DNA from: Clostridiales bacterium
Lineage (GTDB): Bacteria > Bacillota_A > Clostridia > Peptostreptococcales > Anaerovoracaceae
Direction of reading: 5' to 3'
NCBI GenBank assembly: GCA_024697655.1
Contig: JAILFI010000184.1
Location: 1-6,209, forward strand
DNA: 6,209 nucleotides
The notes beneath the pieces were generated by a model that ran no database searches, was not told where the DNA came from, and saw nothing but the letters and a program-made list of their open reading frames with translations. Within the stretch, counting starts at the first letter, position 1, and each line of letters opens with the position of its first letter. Below are positions 5,456 to 6,209 of the stretch, in pieces. Position numbers and translations under genes: made by a program.

Positions 5456-6209
5456 TTATTTCGCGTAGACATCCGCTTCAAGGTCTTCGACGACCGGCTG
5501 CGGCTGTGCTTTCGCAAACTCGACAGAATCGTTGACGATCTTATCCGCCTTAGCCTGCATCTTATCGATCTGTTTTTCTGTAAAGATCTTATTGGAGATC
5601 AGGTAATCTTTAAAGCGGACGATCGGGCTGTGGTCCTTCCACCACTGAATCTCTTCTTTCGTACGGTAGAGATTGCCGTCACTCTTCGAATGGCCGGAGG
5701 TGCGGTAGGTATGTTCGACCACGAGGACCGGGCCCTTGCCGGCGACAGCCCATTCACGGGCTTTCTTCACGGCTTCATAGACAGCAAGCACATCGTTTCC
5801 GTCGCATTCAAATGACTTAAAGCCAAAAGCGTCAGCCCTCTTGCGCAGGTCCGTATTCTTCACGATGCGCTCGACGGGGGTCGACATTCCGTAAGTGTTG
5901 TTTGTGAGGATGAAAAGCAGCGGGAGATCCCAGGCTGCAGCAAGGTTCATCGATTCAAGGATCGCGCCTTCGTTCGATGCTCCGTCGCCGAAGAACGCCG
6001 CACAGACACGGTTCGGGATCTTCTTCATCTTGATCGTAAGGGCCGCGCCGAGAGCGATCGGTCCGTTCGCGCCGACGATTCCGTTTGCGCCGAGAATTCC
6101 GTTATCAAAATCGCAGATATGCATGGAACCGCCCTTGCCATGAATGGTACCGGGCTCGCGTCCCAGTATCTCGACCATCATGGGATTAACGTCCACTCCT
6201 TGGACGGTG
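5456..6209 (-). CDS. acoA: Acetoin/pyruvate dehydrogenase E1 component, alpha subunit (N-terminus outside window)
   Basis: This is the C-terminal ~250 residues of a protein usually ~320 long. The frame stays open to the right edge, reading TVQGVDVNPMM across the GTG at 6196, which is therefore internal. The alpha subunit binds the diphosphate and Mg2+ side of ThDP. The ThDP motif is at 5897-5989, starting GDGASNEG and ending 26 residues later in NN. HGKGGSMHICD, GILGANGIVGA, MSTPVERI, DGNDVLAVYEA and HTYRTSGHSKSD are standard E1 alpha blocks. The GVDVN and GMSTPVE style agrees with AcoA-type proteins. It is the first visible gene of the - strand operon and is followed after 14 bp by E1 beta. 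The promoter and any upstream regulator are beyond the window. Confidence 0.93.
   Translation of the reverse strand, partial: TVQGVDVNPMMVEILGREPGTIHGKGGSMHICDFDNGILGANGIVGANGPIALGAALTIKMKKIPNRVCAAFFGDGASNEGAILESMNLAAAWDLPLLFILTNNTYGMSTPVERIVKNTDLRKRADAFGFKSFECDGNDVLAVYEAVKKAREWAVAGKGPVLVVEHTYRTSGHSKSDGNLYRTKEEIQWWKDHSPIVRFKDYLISNKIFTEKQIDKMQAKADKIVNDSVEFAKAQPQPVVEDLEADVYAK

Noticed and set aside
6194..6196. GTG as the start codon of E1 alpha
   Set aside because: Family-typical sequence (GVDVN) continues upstream to the window edge, and the protein would be ~70 residues short.
1..6209. Mobile element, CRISPR array, tRNA or rRNA
   Set aside because: No transposase or integrase motifs, regularly spaced repeats or structural RNA signatures were seen; the genes are ordinary metabolic ones with continuous operon layout.

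Overview
The window looks like chromosomal DNA from a bacterium of moderate GC, most likely an anaerobic or fermentative Bacillota (Clostridia-like). This rests on the strong GGAGG-type ribosome binding sites before every complete gene, the tight operon spacing, and an E3 subunit that carries its own N-terminal lipoyl domain. The taxonomic call is an inference with modest support.

Left part (1-1504, + strand): the C-terminal half of an FGGY-family sugar kinase, closest in my reading to L-xylulokinase (LyxK), is followed after 32 bp by a complete DeoR-family repressor. The gap between them holds little except a perfect 21-bp palindrome, which overlaps the kinase stop codon, and the regulator's ribosome binding site. 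The pair is probably the end of a sugar-catabolism operon in which the regulator senses a phosphorylated sugar. The rest of that operon lies to the left of the window.

Middle (1505-1598): a short convergent intergenic region with two inverted repeats. The stronger one is a 10-bp GC-rich stem that probably ends transcription from both sides, although its U-tracts are poor.

Right part (1599-6209, - strand): a four-gene operon for a thiamine-diphosphate-dependent 2-oxoacid or acetoin dehydrogenase complex. Read in its own direction the order is E1 alpha (5' end cut by the window edge), E1 beta, E2 and E3. Gene order and the E1 sequences fit an acetoin dehydrogenase (acoABCL type) best, with a pyruvate dehydrogenase as the alternative. 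E1 cleaves the substrate on ThDP, E2 moves the acetyl group to CoA, and E3 reoxidises the lipoyl group with NAD+. The operon promoter is outside the window.

The most notable point is how domains are distributed in this complex. The E2 has no lipoyl domain, begins with two tandem peripheral-subunit-binding domains, and has HxxxNG in place of the usual HxxxDG active-site motif. The only lipoyl domain visible in the operon is fused to E3 through an Ala/Pro/Glu/Lys-rich linker. I saw no tRNA, rRNA, CRISPR array, insertion sequence or clear phage feature, and no clear evidence of an entirely new system.
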